Source of the DNA: a virus
Virus record (IMG/VR): IMGVR_UViG_3300032282_001213
Coordinates: 1-33,357 of that record
Strand: one strand, 5' to 3'
DNA: 33,357 nucleotides
In this document: positions 7,405 through 14,837 of the stretch, piece after piece
Layout of the letters: every line of letters begins with the position of its first letter
How positions within the stretch are numbered: position 1 is the first letter of the stretch
Made by a program: the position numbers and the translations under genes
Notes under the pieces: generated by a model
The model's input: the letters and a program-made list of their open reading frames with translations, nothing else
The model's database searches: none
What the model was told of the DNA's origin: nothing

Positions 7405-7934
7405 TGTTTGATAGGCTCATAGACATAATAACCAACTGGCTTGAGCAACTCCTTCCTGTGTTTATTGTAAGAGATTATGAGGAATGTGTGGTGCTTAGGT
7501 TTGGTAAGTTTCACAGGTTTGTCAAGAAAGGCATTCACTGGAGGGTTCCTTTTGTAGATGAACCAATGACTCAACATGTGGTAGTAACCACTTTAAACTT
7601 GTCACCACAATCTTTATACACTATTGACAAGCATAATATTGTGGTGAAGGGGGTAATTAAATATAAGATTGCTGATGTGCAGACATTCCTTCTTGAGGTA
7701 TATGACGCACAAGATGCTATATCTGATATGACTCAATCTATTATTAAAAGCATTATTATGGCTAAAACTCTAGATGAGTGCATAGATCCTGAAATAGATA
7801 ACACTCTAACCAAGAAAGCTAGGGTGGAAGCTAAGAAGTGGGGGGTTGAAATTCAACAAGTTACCCTTACAGATCTGGCTCCAATAAGAAGTTTTAGGCT
7901 AATAAATGACACAATTGTAAACAAGCTTGATTAG
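7404..7934 (+). CDS. SPFH/stomatin-prohibitin-like protein, 176 aa
   Basis: SPFH (Band 7) proteins form ring or cage assemblies on membranes. The family pattern is clear: EECVVLRFGKFHRFVKKGIH at residues 26-45, then RVPFVDEP (47-54), a TIDKHNIVVKGVIKYKI strand pair (73-89), the helix MAKTLDECID (119-128) and the conserved KKWGVEIQQVTLTDL (144-158). The N-terminus (IIxxWLEQLLPVFI, residues 8-21) is hydrophobic/amphipathic and may be a membrane hairpin or anchor rather than a full spanning helix. The long coiled coil of flotillins is absent. It is coupled to the portal by TAATG. A membrane scaffold in the middle of a head operon is unexpected; its job (host membrane remodelling, superinfection exclusion, protease control) cannot be read from sequence. 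Confidence 0.85.
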   Translation: MFDRLIDIITNWLEQLLPVFIVRDYEECVVLRFGKFHRFVKKGIHWRVPFVDEPMTQHVVVTTLNLSPQSLYTIDKHNIVVKGVIKYKIADVQTFLLEVYDAQDAISDMTQSIIKSIIMAKTLDECIDPEIDNTLTKKARVEAKKWGVEIQQVTLTDLAPIRSFRLINDTIVNKLD

Positions 7935-7992
7935 AGTAAAAAATATTAATGCTATATTATCTAGAAAAAGGGACGATATAATGTTCTAACTC
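7935..7992. other. Spacer after the SPFH gene
   Basis: This A/T-rich spacer precedes the capsid-operon promoter. Only a weak AATAT/ATATT inverted repeat is visible and there is no convincing terminator, so readthrough from the terminase-portal operon into the capsid genes is likely. Confidence 0.4.
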
Positions 7993-8023
7993 TTTGTTAT
8001 TCAATAGTCTTTATATACTTTTA
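7993..8023 (+). promoter_or_regulatory. Bacteroidota-type promoter for scaffold and capsid genes
   Basis: TTTG at 7993-7996 and TACTTTTA at 8016-8023 are separated by 19 bases, a close match to the Bacteroidota consensus (last base A rather than G). Transcription would start about 25 bases before the scaffold ATG at 8056. Confidence 0.65.
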
Positions 8024-8055
8024 CATTTCATAAACCAAAAAAATAAGAACTACAT

Positions 8056-9357
8056 ATGGCTGAAAACTTGGAAACCCCCTCATTTGGGAACTTTAGTATT
8101 GAGAATACTATGGAAATGGGAATGGGTAGCTCTGAACTTTTGAATGATCTTATGGCTCCTGAAACAGCATCTGGTGATCCTGATGGGCTTGAAAAGATTG
8201 TTAAAGAAGTTGATGAACCTGCTCCTGCCCCAGCTGCTAAACCTAAAGCTGCACCTGCTAAAACAGTAGGAGATAAGCTTGCTGAATCCACTGCTTCTGA
8301 TAAGAAAGATGAAGAGACTGCTCAAGATCTTTTGAAAAACTTCCTTGGAGATGATAAGGAAGAAGAAGAGGAAGAAGAGGAAGATGATGCTACTAAACCT
8401 AAAGCAACTCCTAAAACTTCTGCTTCTAGTGCTAAAACTGAGGAAGAAGATGATGAAGAGAATGATGCTCCTGAAGTATCACGTTTTGCTGCTCTCTCTA
8501 ATGACCTATTTAAATTAGGGGTATTCACTAAAGAAGATGATGAAGAAGATGAAGACATCTCAACTCCTGAAGCTTTCCTGGAAAAATTCCAGGCTGAGAA
8601 AAAGAAAGGAGCTATTGAGGTAGTAAATAACTTCATTGGTCAATTTGGTGAAGACTACCAACAAGCATTTGATGCCATATTTGTTAAAGGCGTAAATCCT
8701 AAAGAGTACTTCGGTACTTATAACAACATAGTTAACTTTGCAGATCTTGATCTCTCTCAGGAGAATAATCAGATAGCAGTTATCAGACAAGCACTTACAG
8801 ATCAAGGTTTTGACACAGAAGACGTTGATACTGAGGTGGATAGACTGAAAAACTACGGTGATCTGGAAAGTGTTGCAACCAAACATCACAAAGTGTTGGT
8901 TAAGAAAGAAGCTGCAAAACTCCAACAAATGGAGCAAGAAGCTGAAAAACAACTGCAACAAAAAGCTTATATTAAGAACCAATATGTACAAAATGTACAA
9001 TCAGTTCTTCAAGACAAGCTAAAATCAAAGGAGTTTGATGGTATTCCTATCAACCCCAAACTGGCTGGCGAACTACAAGACTTCCTTTTAGTAGATAAGT
9101 ACAAAACTGCAACAGGTGAAACACTCACTGATTTTGACCGTACTATCCTAGAATTGAAGAGACCTGAGAACCATGCCACTAAGGTGAAGGTTGCTCTCCT
9201 CCTCAAAATCTTGGAAAAAGATCCTACTCTTTCTACCATCCAAAAGAATGGTGTCACAAAGAAATCAAATGAACTGTTTAGCGAAGTGGCAAGACAAGTG
9301 GAAAAAAGCAGTGTGAAAGGAAGTAAGTCTCAAAAGCCTTCTTCATGGTTTATTTAA
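8056..9357 (+). CDS. Scaffold-like acidic protein upstream of capsid, 433 aa
   Basis: Position immediately before the major capsid gene, high charge and low complexity suggest a capsid assembly scaffold or internal head protein. Residues 1-160 are disordered: Ala/Pro/Lys linkers (EPAPAPAAKPKAAPAK) and three Glu/Asp tracts, the first eight Glu followed by DD near residue 101. The middle and C-terminal parts (about 170-433) are helical with a coiled coil around 285-315 (KLQQMEQEAEKQLQQKA). The C-terminus is basic (KGSKSQKPSSWFI), the usual place for a scaffold's capsid-binding helix. The start at 8056 follows an AACTACAT leader also seen at 11136. No protease motif is visible. The GAA/GAT repeats could expand or contract by slippage. 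Confidence 0.7.
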   Translation: MAENLETPSFGNFSIENTMEMGMGSSELLNDLMAPETASGDPDGLEKIVKEVDEPAPAPAAKPKAAPAKTVGDKLAESTASDKKDEETAQDLLKNFLGDDKEEEEEEEEDDATKPKATPKTSASSAKTEEEDDEENDAPEVSRFAALSNDLFKLGVFTKEDDEEDEDISTPEAFLEKFQAEKKKGAIEVVNNFIGQFGEDYQQAFDAIFVKGVNPKEYFGTYNNIVNFADLDLSQENNQIAVIRQALTDQGFDTEDVDTEVDRLKNYGDLESVATKHHKVLVKKEAAKLQQMEQEAEKQLQQKAYIKNQYVQNVQSVLQDKLKSKEFDGIPINPKLAGELQDFLLVDKYKTATGETLTDFDRTILELKRPENHATKVKVALLLKILEKDPTLSTIQKNGVTKKSNELFSEVARQVEKSSVKGSKSQKPSSWFI

Positions 9358-9376
9358 TAATTTTCTCATAAATTTT

Positions 9377-9383
9377 AAAAGGA
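9377..9383 (+). promoter_or_regulatory. Shine-Dalgarno-like ribosome site for capsid gene
   Basis: AAAAGGA lies eight bases before the capsid ATG. Most genes here have only A/T-rich leaders, as is typical for Bacteroidota, so this purine site is unusual and fits high expression of the capsid protein. Confidence 0.45.
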
Positions 9384-9390
9384 TAACAAA

Positions 9391-10944
9391 ATGGCAATTC
9401 AAACAATCCCAGGTTTAACTGGTTTTACTTACGCTCGTGTTGCGTCTATGGACAAACGTGCAGTTGGTAAGTTGACCGATGCTAACCACCTGGAATCATT
9501 CCACTCAACTGAGCCTGCTGATTACGACAAGAAGATCATCTCTTTGTATACGCAGAGCTCTTTGTACAGCAATGACTTCCTTGACATGATCAACAAGAGC
9601 ACTCCTTATTACATCGATAATAATAGTGATGCTTGGAAATGGCAAGTACAAGTTCCGTACAAATTCCCTAAAATCATCAACGTTCCTGATAGTACGCTTG
9701 AATTAAGCAAGCCTGGTATCGATGGTCAAGAGTTTTCTCTTGTTTTGGACACTAACGAGTTCTCTAAGAATGCAATCATTTCTGTAGGTACTCGTCAATA
9801 TGGTCCTCGTTTCTATGTGATTAAAGATCCAGTTCCTTGGAACATGGGCTTCTTGTACACATTTACACTTGTGACTGACAACCCTACAGTTGACTATGTA
9901 AGCTCTACTTTCTTGCAAGTAGGTATTGAGCTTGAATTGGTTGATGCTGCAATTGGTGAATTCGATCAAGATCTTTTAGGTCTTCCTCGTTTGGGTGAGA
10001 AAATCACTATGTTTGAATCTTTGGGTTCTGCATATGGTTTCGAGCACAAAATCACTGAGTGGGCTGATGACAAAATGTTGCGTGATGCTTCTGGTAAGCC
10101 TCTTGACATTTTGGTGTATGCTCCTCAAAGACGTAACCAATTACCTCTTACACGTAATGACGTTAAATGGGAACCATTTATCGAGTTCTGGATGCGTAAG
10201 TCTATGCTTGAGTTGAAAGTTAAGCGTATGATTTGGAGCAAGCCTGGTACTGTTAAAACAAACGGTAGCAAGCAAGAACTTAAGCGTACTTCTGCTGGTG
10301 TTTATCACAGAATGCGTAATAACGGTAACCTTGTTCAATACAACCGTGGAGAATTCTCTGCTAACTTGATCCGTTCAGTGTTTGGAGACTTATTCTACAG
10401 ACGTGTGGATGTTAAAGATAGAAGAGTTAAGATGTACACTAATGAAGCTGGTTTTGACGTATTCCAACAAGCTTTGAAGACAGACGCTTTGAACAGTGGT
10501 TTGACTTTCATGGCTGATAGCGGAAATCGTTACATGCAAGGCGAAGGACAACACATCACTTACAACTTTGCATTCGATGCAATGGTTACACGTGAGACTG
10601 GTCGTGTTGAACTTATCCACTTGAAAGAACTTGACCTGCCTCAAACTAACCTAGAATTTGGACAGAACAAGAAGTCTACACCTGTATTCATGGTGTTTGA
10701 CGTATCTCCAATGTCTGATGGTTCTATGGTTAACAACATCCGTGAAGTTCGTATGAAGGGTGCACCTTCTATGACTTGGGGTTATATCGATGGAACTCGT
10801 CACCACTTAGGCTTTGCTAAGTCTCAGGGTATGAGCTCTGCGAACAAATTCCCAGGATATGAAATCTGGATGAAGGATCGTTGTGATGTATTCATTGAGG
10901 ACTTGTCTCGTACAGTCTTGATTGAGGAAATCCCACAATTCTAA
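9391..10944 (+). CDS. Major capsid protein, 517 aa
   Basis: Placed after the scaffold-like gene and of the length expected for an HK97-fold capsid protein of crAss-like phages. No single catalytic motif exists for this family; assignment comes from order, size, an SD-like site and strong codon bias. Arginine is written mostly CGT, whereas the tail genes mostly use AGA, and Asn/Phe/Ile codons often end in C, which fits a very highly expressed protein. The protein has few cysteines and mixed alpha/beta composition, starting AIQTIPGLTGFTYARVASMD and ending RTVLIEEIPQF. Transcription continues into a structured RNA region directly downstream. An alternative would be another abundant virion protein, but nothing else in the window fits capsid better. 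Confidence 0.85.
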   Translation: MAIQTIPGLTGFTYARVASMDKRAVGKLTDANHLESFHSTEPADYDKKIISLYTQSSLYSNDFLDMINKSTPYYIDNNSDAWKWQVQVPYKFPKIINVPDSTLELSKPGIDGQEFSLVLDTNEFSKNAIISVGTRQYGPRFYVIKDPVPWNMGFLYTFTLVTDNPTVDYVSSTFLQVGIELELVDAAIGEFDQDLLGLPRLGEKITMFESLGSAYGFEHKITEWADDKMLRDASGKPLDILVYAPQRRNQLPLTRNDVKWEPFIEFWMRKSMLELKVKRMIWSKPGTVKTNGSKQELKRTSAGVYHRMRNNGNLVQYNRGEFSANLIRSVFGDLFYRRVDVKDRRVKMYTNEAGFDVFQQALKTDALNSGLTFMADSGNRYMQGEGQHITYNFAFDAMVTRETGRVELIHLKELDLPQTNLEFGQNKKSTPVFMVFDVSPMSDGSMVNNIREVRMKGAPSMTWGYIDGTRHHLGFAKSQGMSSANKFPGYEIWMKDRCDVFIEDLSRTVLIEEIPQF

Positions 10945-10954
10945 TAACAAACCC

Positions 10955-11109
10955 CTAAGGATAATATCCTTAGACAAATATCGAGGAGAGAATGCCCCCC
11001 ACTTCAGAGTGGGGGAGCTCTTCTCACACAGAGTGTTGGATTGGAGGAATTCTCCAATAGCTCTCCCTTCGGTGGGAATCACTCTGCTAAAATAGGTACT
11101 AACAGTACC
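10955..11109 (+). ncRNA. Multi-stem structured RNA element after the capsid gene
   Basis: Almost the whole spacer pairs into stems. H1: CTAAGGAT/ATCCTTAG (10955-10962, 10966-10973). H2: outer GAGGAGAG/CTCTTCTC (10983-10990, 11018-11025, one G-U) around CCCCCACT-TCAG-AGTGGGGG (10996-11015). A three-way junction: closing stem CAGAGTG/CACTCTG (11029-11035, 11080-11086), arm ATTGGAG/CTCCAAT (11040-11046, 11052-11058) and arm TCCC/GGGA (11064-11067, 11074-11077). H4: GGTACT-AAC-AGTACC (11095-11109). A competing 9-bp pairing joins 11011-11019 to 11059-11067. No T-run follows H1 or H2. It could be a cis-regulatory leader for the 11136 gene, an mRNA-stabilising or processing element for capsid mRNA, or a free RNA. 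It matches no RNA family I can name. Confidence 0.65.
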
Positions 11110-11135
11110 AATAAACCAAATAAAATAAACTACAT

Positions 11136-12104
11136 ATGGGTAAGTTAGGTAAAATCTCTACTATTAAAAAAGAGTACAACAACTCTCAGTTGCAAACAAT
11201 GCAAGGTGGCCTATCGTTGAAAGGTCTAACTAGGATTCCTGGTACAGGGGTATTTAAATATCCTTACAAGGAATTGGATGGAAGATACAGAACAGGACTT
11301 GATCCTGAAGCTGCTTACATCCGTAGAATCTCAGATCCTCTTGAGAAAGAGCTTGAGATTGAACGTGTTACAAACTTGAAAGCAAAGCTTGAGTCTGAAT
11401 TAGGAGGAATTGATTTAGGACCTCGTTCTAAGTTTTGGAACTATGGACTTTCTACTTCTTCTGAAGATTCATTGCATGTGCAACCTGTTAAATTAATAGA
11501 TGGTGATAACTTTTTCGATCTTAATCTGCCTCTTCAGGAACTAGCATTCTCTTGGTTACGTGTTCACCCAACAATTGCTTCTAGCTATCAGGCTTGGGAG
11601 CGTGGTGAGTATCCTGCTGATATTCAATTCTACGTAGCTGATGATGAAATTGAAAATGCTGTGTTGTTCAAGAAGAAGCAACTTATCAACAAGGCTATTG
11701 CTAAGTTTGATGCAATGAGTCCTGAGAAGAAGAAAAAAGTTGCAAGATTGTTAGGTCTTCCTGTTACAGACTCTTCAAAAGAAGACTTTGTATATAATCA
11801 GGTGGATAACATTCTCAAACAAACTGAATTCAAGTCTGGCAAATATCAAGGATTGTCTACTGTAGAAGTATTCAACCGCTTTGCTGACATGAAGGAAAAC
11901 TTACTCCATATTAAGGACCTTGTTAAACAAGCTATTTCACACTCCATTTATAGAGTGAAACCTAATGGTAGAATCTATGAAGGGGAATATGAAGTGGCAA
12001 TTGATGAGGATGGACTGATTAAACATCTTGCTGATGATGACAACCAGGATGATTTGTTGACATTAGAAGGCAAGTTAAAAACTAAAAAACTCGCTTCTGT
12101 ATGA
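11136..12104 (+). CDS. Head or connector structural protein, 322 aa
   Basis: First gene after the capsid and structured spacer. I do not recognise a named fold, but position suggests a head-completion or capsid-associated protein. The N-terminal 60 residues are basic and Gly-rich (QGGLSLKGLTRIPGTGVFKY). The middle contains LPLQELAFSWLRVHPTIA and a helical region rich in Lys and Glu (about residues 180-215, SPEKKKKVARLLGLPVTD). The C-terminal part (IYRVKPNGRIYEGEYEVAI) looks beta-rich. The start at 11136 is preceded by AACTACAT, as at 8056. Its stop overlaps the next start (ATGA at 12101-12104), so the two products are probably made in linked amounts. Confidence 0.7.
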   Translation: MGKLGKISTIKKEYNNSQLQTMQGGLSLKGLTRIPGTGVFKYPYKELDGRYRTGLDPEAAYIRRISDPLEKELEIERVTNLKAKLESELGGIDLGPRSKFWNYGLSTSSEDSLHVQPVKLIDGDNFFDLNLPLQELAFSWLRVHPTIASSYQAWERGEYPADIQFYVADDEIENAVLFKKKQLINKAIAKFDAMSPEKKKKVARLLGLPVTDSSKEDFVYNQVDNILKQTEFKSGKYQGLSTVEVFNRFADMKENLLHIKDLVKQAISHSIYRVKPNGRIYEGEYEVAIDEDGLIKHLADDDNQDDLLTLEGKLKTKKLASV

Positions 12105-12832
12105 TATCCGTAGATAGTTTATTGTATAAAATCGACCAACGACTAAATAAACTATCAACCAATGATCATCAGCAAATCAACCTCGAAGATAAGATCTTGG
12201 CTCTTAATGAGGCACAGATCAAGCTGATTAAACAGAAGGTTGATGGTCTAAGCGTGATAAATGGTCTGGGTCTAGATGCTTTTAAAAAGCGTTATGAAGA
12301 CCTACAAAGTTTGGTGATAACTTATAATCACCAACCTCTTGAGCTACGTCTCAAGAATGTTGAACTAAATCAATGGTTTGCGAATCTACACTTGTTAGAT
12401 CCAAAGTATATGTTCTATATCGATAGTTATGTACTTGCTGACAAGGGAAGATGTAAAGATAGAAAGATCTGGATTAACAGAGACTTGGCTAAGCATGGTG
12501 ATCTTCAATTCATTCTGAATAACGATCATTACAAGCCTTCTTTCGAATACCAAGAAACTTTCAACTTTCTTTCATCTGATGAAATCTCAGTCTTTACAGA
12601 TGGTACATTTACCCCTACAAAGATTTATATTTCATACATGAGATACCCACAATACATTGATAAAACTGGATATGTTAGATTTGATGGAACCCCATCAATT
12701 GACCAAGACTGTGAACTTGAGACTTATCTGGAAGATGAACTTCTAGACTTAACAGTTCAAAACTTGGCAATGTACACTGAAAATGCTTCTGCTGTACAGT
12801 CTGCTCAGTTCAGAATTCAAACGAACGAATAA
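12101..12832 (+). CDS. Structural protein, possible connector/adaptor, 243 aa
   Basis: Translated from an ATGA overlap with the 322-residue gene. The N-terminal 70 residues are a helical hairpin or coiled coil (KILALNEAQIKLIKQKVDGL). The centre is beta-rich with aromatic residues (PKYMFYIDSYVLAD; SFEYQETFNFLSSDEISVF). The C-terminal helix contains LETYLEDELLDLTVQNLAMYTEN, a pattern common in head-tail adaptor proteins, where a helical bundle packs against the portal. That reading is tentative. No Cys cluster or catalytic motif is present. It sits between the capsid region and a Cys-bearing virion protein. Confidence 0.65.
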   Translation: MISVDSLLYKIDQRLNKLSTNDHQQINLEDKILALNEAQIKLIKQKVDGLSVINGLGLDAFKKRYEDLQSLVITYNHQPLELRLKNVELNQWFANLHLLDPKYMFYIDSYVLADKGRCKDRKIWINRDLAKHGDLQFILNNDHYKPSFEYQETFNFLSSDEISVFTDGTFTPTKIYISYMRYPQYIDKTGYVRFDGTPSIDQDCELETYLEDELLDLTVQNLAMYTENASAVQSAQFRIQTNE

Positions 12833-12860
12833 GCATTTTTAACAATTAAAATAAAACAAA

Positions 12861-14027
12861 ATGGCTGATTTTTCATTAACTACGGTCTTCGTGGTTCCTG
12901 TCAACACTGATATTGCTGATAGTGGTTCTACTCAAGACCTTGCTGCTGGTGAAGTTGGATTTTTCAAGTCTGACTACACTGTTGCTACTGCTGCTAACAT
13001 CGCTGCCTCTTCCTACTTCTATGTAGCTCAAGGTAGAACAAACACTTACTTGCAAGGTTCAAAGCGCTCTGACAAGATCAAAGGATGTCCTTCTGGTACT
13101 GGTTGTAAGAGTAACGTAACTAATTTCTACAAAGTAAACGGTTGCCCTACTCCTGTAACTCAGATTACAGATGTAATTAACTGGAATGTAAAATGTGGTG
13201 ATATCGTCACTCTTACACTTCGTGCTCACTCTAGTTACTTGGATACTTTGTACTTCAATGGTTTCACTCGTAGTGTAACTGTACAAGCTCCTTGTTGCGA
13301 TTGTGGTGCTGATCCTTGTGATCTAGTAGACATTCCTGCATTGATCGACAAAATCATTGTAGCTCTTGAATTGCATGCTCCAGGTAACAACCCTGACAAC
13401 ATCTATTTGAGCCAATTCTATCAATTCCAAAGAGTTGGTAACGATCAAAACGCTTTCTTGCGTATCACTGGTAAGCCTCTTACTAAATACGGACAGCCTT
13501 GTGATGTTGCTGCATTTCCTTTCGAGTATGACAGAATGTGGTTCCGTACATTCGTGTACAGTGGACCTGCAACAACTGCTGACTTCATTGTAGCAGATGC
13601 TTGTAACGTTGTTGCTGATCCTGTAGTTGTACAGCGTTCTTCTTACGCTGATGGTACTTCTGCTGAGATCCAACAATTGGAGAAAAACTTCTACAGCTAC
13701 CAAGCTGGTTACTTGAAGCACCTCTACAGAATGGTGGGTTACAACGAAAACTTTGAGAGTTGGGTAACTGATGGTGTTACTTATGACACTTTCTATATCA
13801 GATTCAATGAGTATGACAAAGCTGCTTATCAGTGGGGTGACTACATTGAAGAAGATAGCACAGTGATCATTGCTGTTCCAGCTGGATCAAATGCTGCTTC
13901 TGATGTTAACTCAATTCTGACTGCTGCTCTAGGTACTATCCCTGGTGACAATACATGTATCACAACTACATCTACTACCACCACTGTATGGCCTACTACA
14001 ACTACCACTTCTACACTTATTCCATAA
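12861..14027 (+). CDS. Virion protein with Cys motifs and Thr-rich tail, 388 aa
   Basis: Not assigned to a named family. Likely an abundant virion protein (head decoration, auxiliary capsid or tail), because its codon use resembles the capsid gene (Asn AAC, Phe TTC) and it follows head genes. Cysteines are grouped: CPSGTGCKSN near residue 75, NGCPTP near 94, VKCGD near 112 and CCDCGADPC near 146-154, which could bind metal or form disulphides outside the cell. The rest is beta-rich. The C-terminal 22 residues are two Thr tracts split by VWP and end TSTLIP, the same linker type as in the fibre-like genes downstream, but with no module after it. A strong terminator follows. Confidence 0.7.
   Translation: MADFSLTTVFVVPVNTDIADSGSTQDLAAGEVGFFKSDYTVATAANIAASSYFYVAQGRTNTYLQGSKRSDKIKGCPSGTGCKSNVTNFYKVNGCPTPVTQITDVINWNVKCGDIVTLTLRAHSSYLDTLYFNGFTRSVTVQAPCCDCGADPCDLVDIPALIDKIIVALELHAPGNNPDNIYLSQFYQFQRVGNDQNAFLRITGKPLTKYGQPCDVAAFPFEYDRMWFRTFVYSGPATTADFIVADACNVVADPVVVQRSSYADGTSAEIQQLEKNFYSYQAGYLKHLYRMVGYNENFESWVTDGVTYDTFYIRFNEYDKAAYQWGDYIEEDSTVIIAVPAGSNAASDVNSILTAALGTIPGDNTCITTTSTTTTVWPTTTTTSTLIP
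13962..14015 (+). repeat. Thr-codon tract at the C-terminus of the 388-aa protein
   Basis: Fifty-four bases of mainly ACA/ACT/ACC codons, interrupted by GTATGGCCT. This is the first of the Thr tracts that recur up to 27992. Confidence 0.75.
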
Positions 14028-14057
14028 TAGGGGAGTTGTAAATAATATCATATAACC

Positions 14058-14107
14058 TATGCCAGAGGTGAGAGGATTAAAACTCAATCCTCTGGCATAT
14101 TTATTTT
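14058..14107 (+). terminator. Strong terminator with an alternative hairpin
   Basis: TATGCCAGAGG (14058-14068) pairs with CCTCTGGCATA (14089-14099), an 11-bp perfect stem, extended inside by TGAG/CTCA, and is followed by TTTATTTT. A competing hairpin AGAGGATT/AATCCTCT (14071-14078 region with 14086-14093) uses the same 3' bases. The next gene starts ten bases after the T-run with no visible promoter between, so termination is presumably partial. Confidence 0.85.
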
Positions 14108-14116
14108 AAAGCAGCT

Positions 14117-14683
14117 ATGTCAACACTGAAATTAGATATATTAGTACTTCCTACATATAATGTACAAACATTAGGAATTGCTGATGCTTCTGTATATCCA
14201 ACAAACCCTCCTGTTGTAAGTTCGCCTACAATTGAGATTACTGTTCCTTCTTTTGGAACTGTGAGTCTTCCTTTTACTCCCAACGAATTTAATATTTTCA
14301 ATTCATCTTCCCTCGGTCTATCAGATCCTGGGCAACCTCTATTGCCCCTACCTGATGGAATTTACTATCTAAAATATTCAGTGGCTCCTGCTTATGAAAA
14401 CTTTGTAGAGAAATCAATCATGCGTGTTGATCAGCTACAAGAGAAGTTTGATGAAGCATTCATGAGATTGGATATGATGGAATGTGACTTGGCTATTAAA
14501 ACACAGGCAAAGGTTAACTTAAACACAATATATTTCTTTATCCAAGGATCAATTGCTGCAGCAAACAATTGTGCTGCTGATACAGCTAATAAACTGTATG
14601 AACAAGCGCGTATGATGCTGAATAACTTTATTAGAAGTGGGTGCAATTGTTCTGGTAATAATTACGTCATAAACTTCTACTAA
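14117..14683 (+). CDS. Small virion-associated protein, 188 aa
   Basis: Not assigned. Residues 1-90 are beta-rich, Pro/Ser/Thr-rich (ITVPSFGTVSLPFTP), and the second half is helical (EKSIMRVDQLQEKFDEAFMRLDMMECDL; NKLYEQARMMLNNFI). It ends with a short Cys motif (SGCNCSGNNY). A beta head plus a helical oligomerisation region fits a small fibre, a whisker or a connector subunit. Its start lies ten bases downstream of the terminator T-run, so expression probably depends on readthrough. Together with the next two genes it forms a Cys-bearing trio that leads into the fibre genes. Confidence 0.65.
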   Translation: MSTLKLDILVLPTYNVQTLGIADASVYPTNPPVVSSPTIEITVPSFGTVSLPFTPNEFNIFNSSSLGLSDPGQPLLPLPDGIYYLKYSVAPAYENFVEKSIMRVDQLQEKFDEAFMRLDMMECDLAIKTQAKVNLNTIYFFIQGSIAAANNCAADTANKLYEQARMMLNNFIRSGCNCSGNNYVINFY

Positions 14684-14684
14684 T

Positions 14685-14837
14685 ATGGCAAACTGTAGAA
14701 AATGTGGATTATCCGTAGGATGCGGATGTCAATTAATAAATGGCCTTTGTGCAGCCTGCAACATTGCTGCTACCAAAGGTGTAAAACGTTTTAAAGATGC
14801 TATCACCAAGGCTTTCAGATTGTGTTCAATGTTCTAG
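14685..14837 (+). CDS. Cys-rich mini-protein, 50 aa
   Basis: A 50-codon gene begins at ATG 14685, one base after the previous stop. The product has seven cysteines in its first 25 residues: NCRKCG, VGCGCQ, GLCAAC, a zinc-knuckle or ribbon-like spacing, followed by a basic amphipathic helix (KGVKRFKDAITKAFRLC). Its last 41 bases overlap the start of the next gene in another frame. The tight spacing, Cys pattern and sensible length argue that it is real. The helix may bind membrane, nucleic acid or a virion partner; no family is recognised. Confidence 0.65.
   Translation: MANCRKCGLSVGCGCQLINGLCAACNIAATKGVKRFKDAITKAFRLCSMF

Noticed and set aside
8322-8636. Ser-rich minus-strand open frame
   Set aside because: It is the shadow of the Glu/Asp tracts of the scaffold-like gene. 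The other long antisense frames (such as 5890-6333 and 13323-13721) are likewise shadows of real genes.
9358-9376. Separate promoter for the capsid gene
   Set aside because: TAATTTTC resembles a -7 box, but no TTTG lies at the right distance upstream.
11029-11086. tRNA-like fold: 7-bp acceptor-like stem with two arms
   Set aside because: Only 58 bases long, no TTCGANTC T-loop, no plausible anticodon arm of five pairs with seven-base loop and no CCA end. Kept as a three-way junction instead.
11029-11086. Hammerhead ribozyme
   Set aside because: The three-way junction lacks the CTGATGA and GAAA core elements.
14785-14837. Programmed frameshift joining the 50- and 88-residue frames
   Set aside because: The overlap would need a +1 shift and shows no proper slippery heptamer; CGTTTTAAAG is in the wrong phase. 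Overlapping separate genes explain it better.
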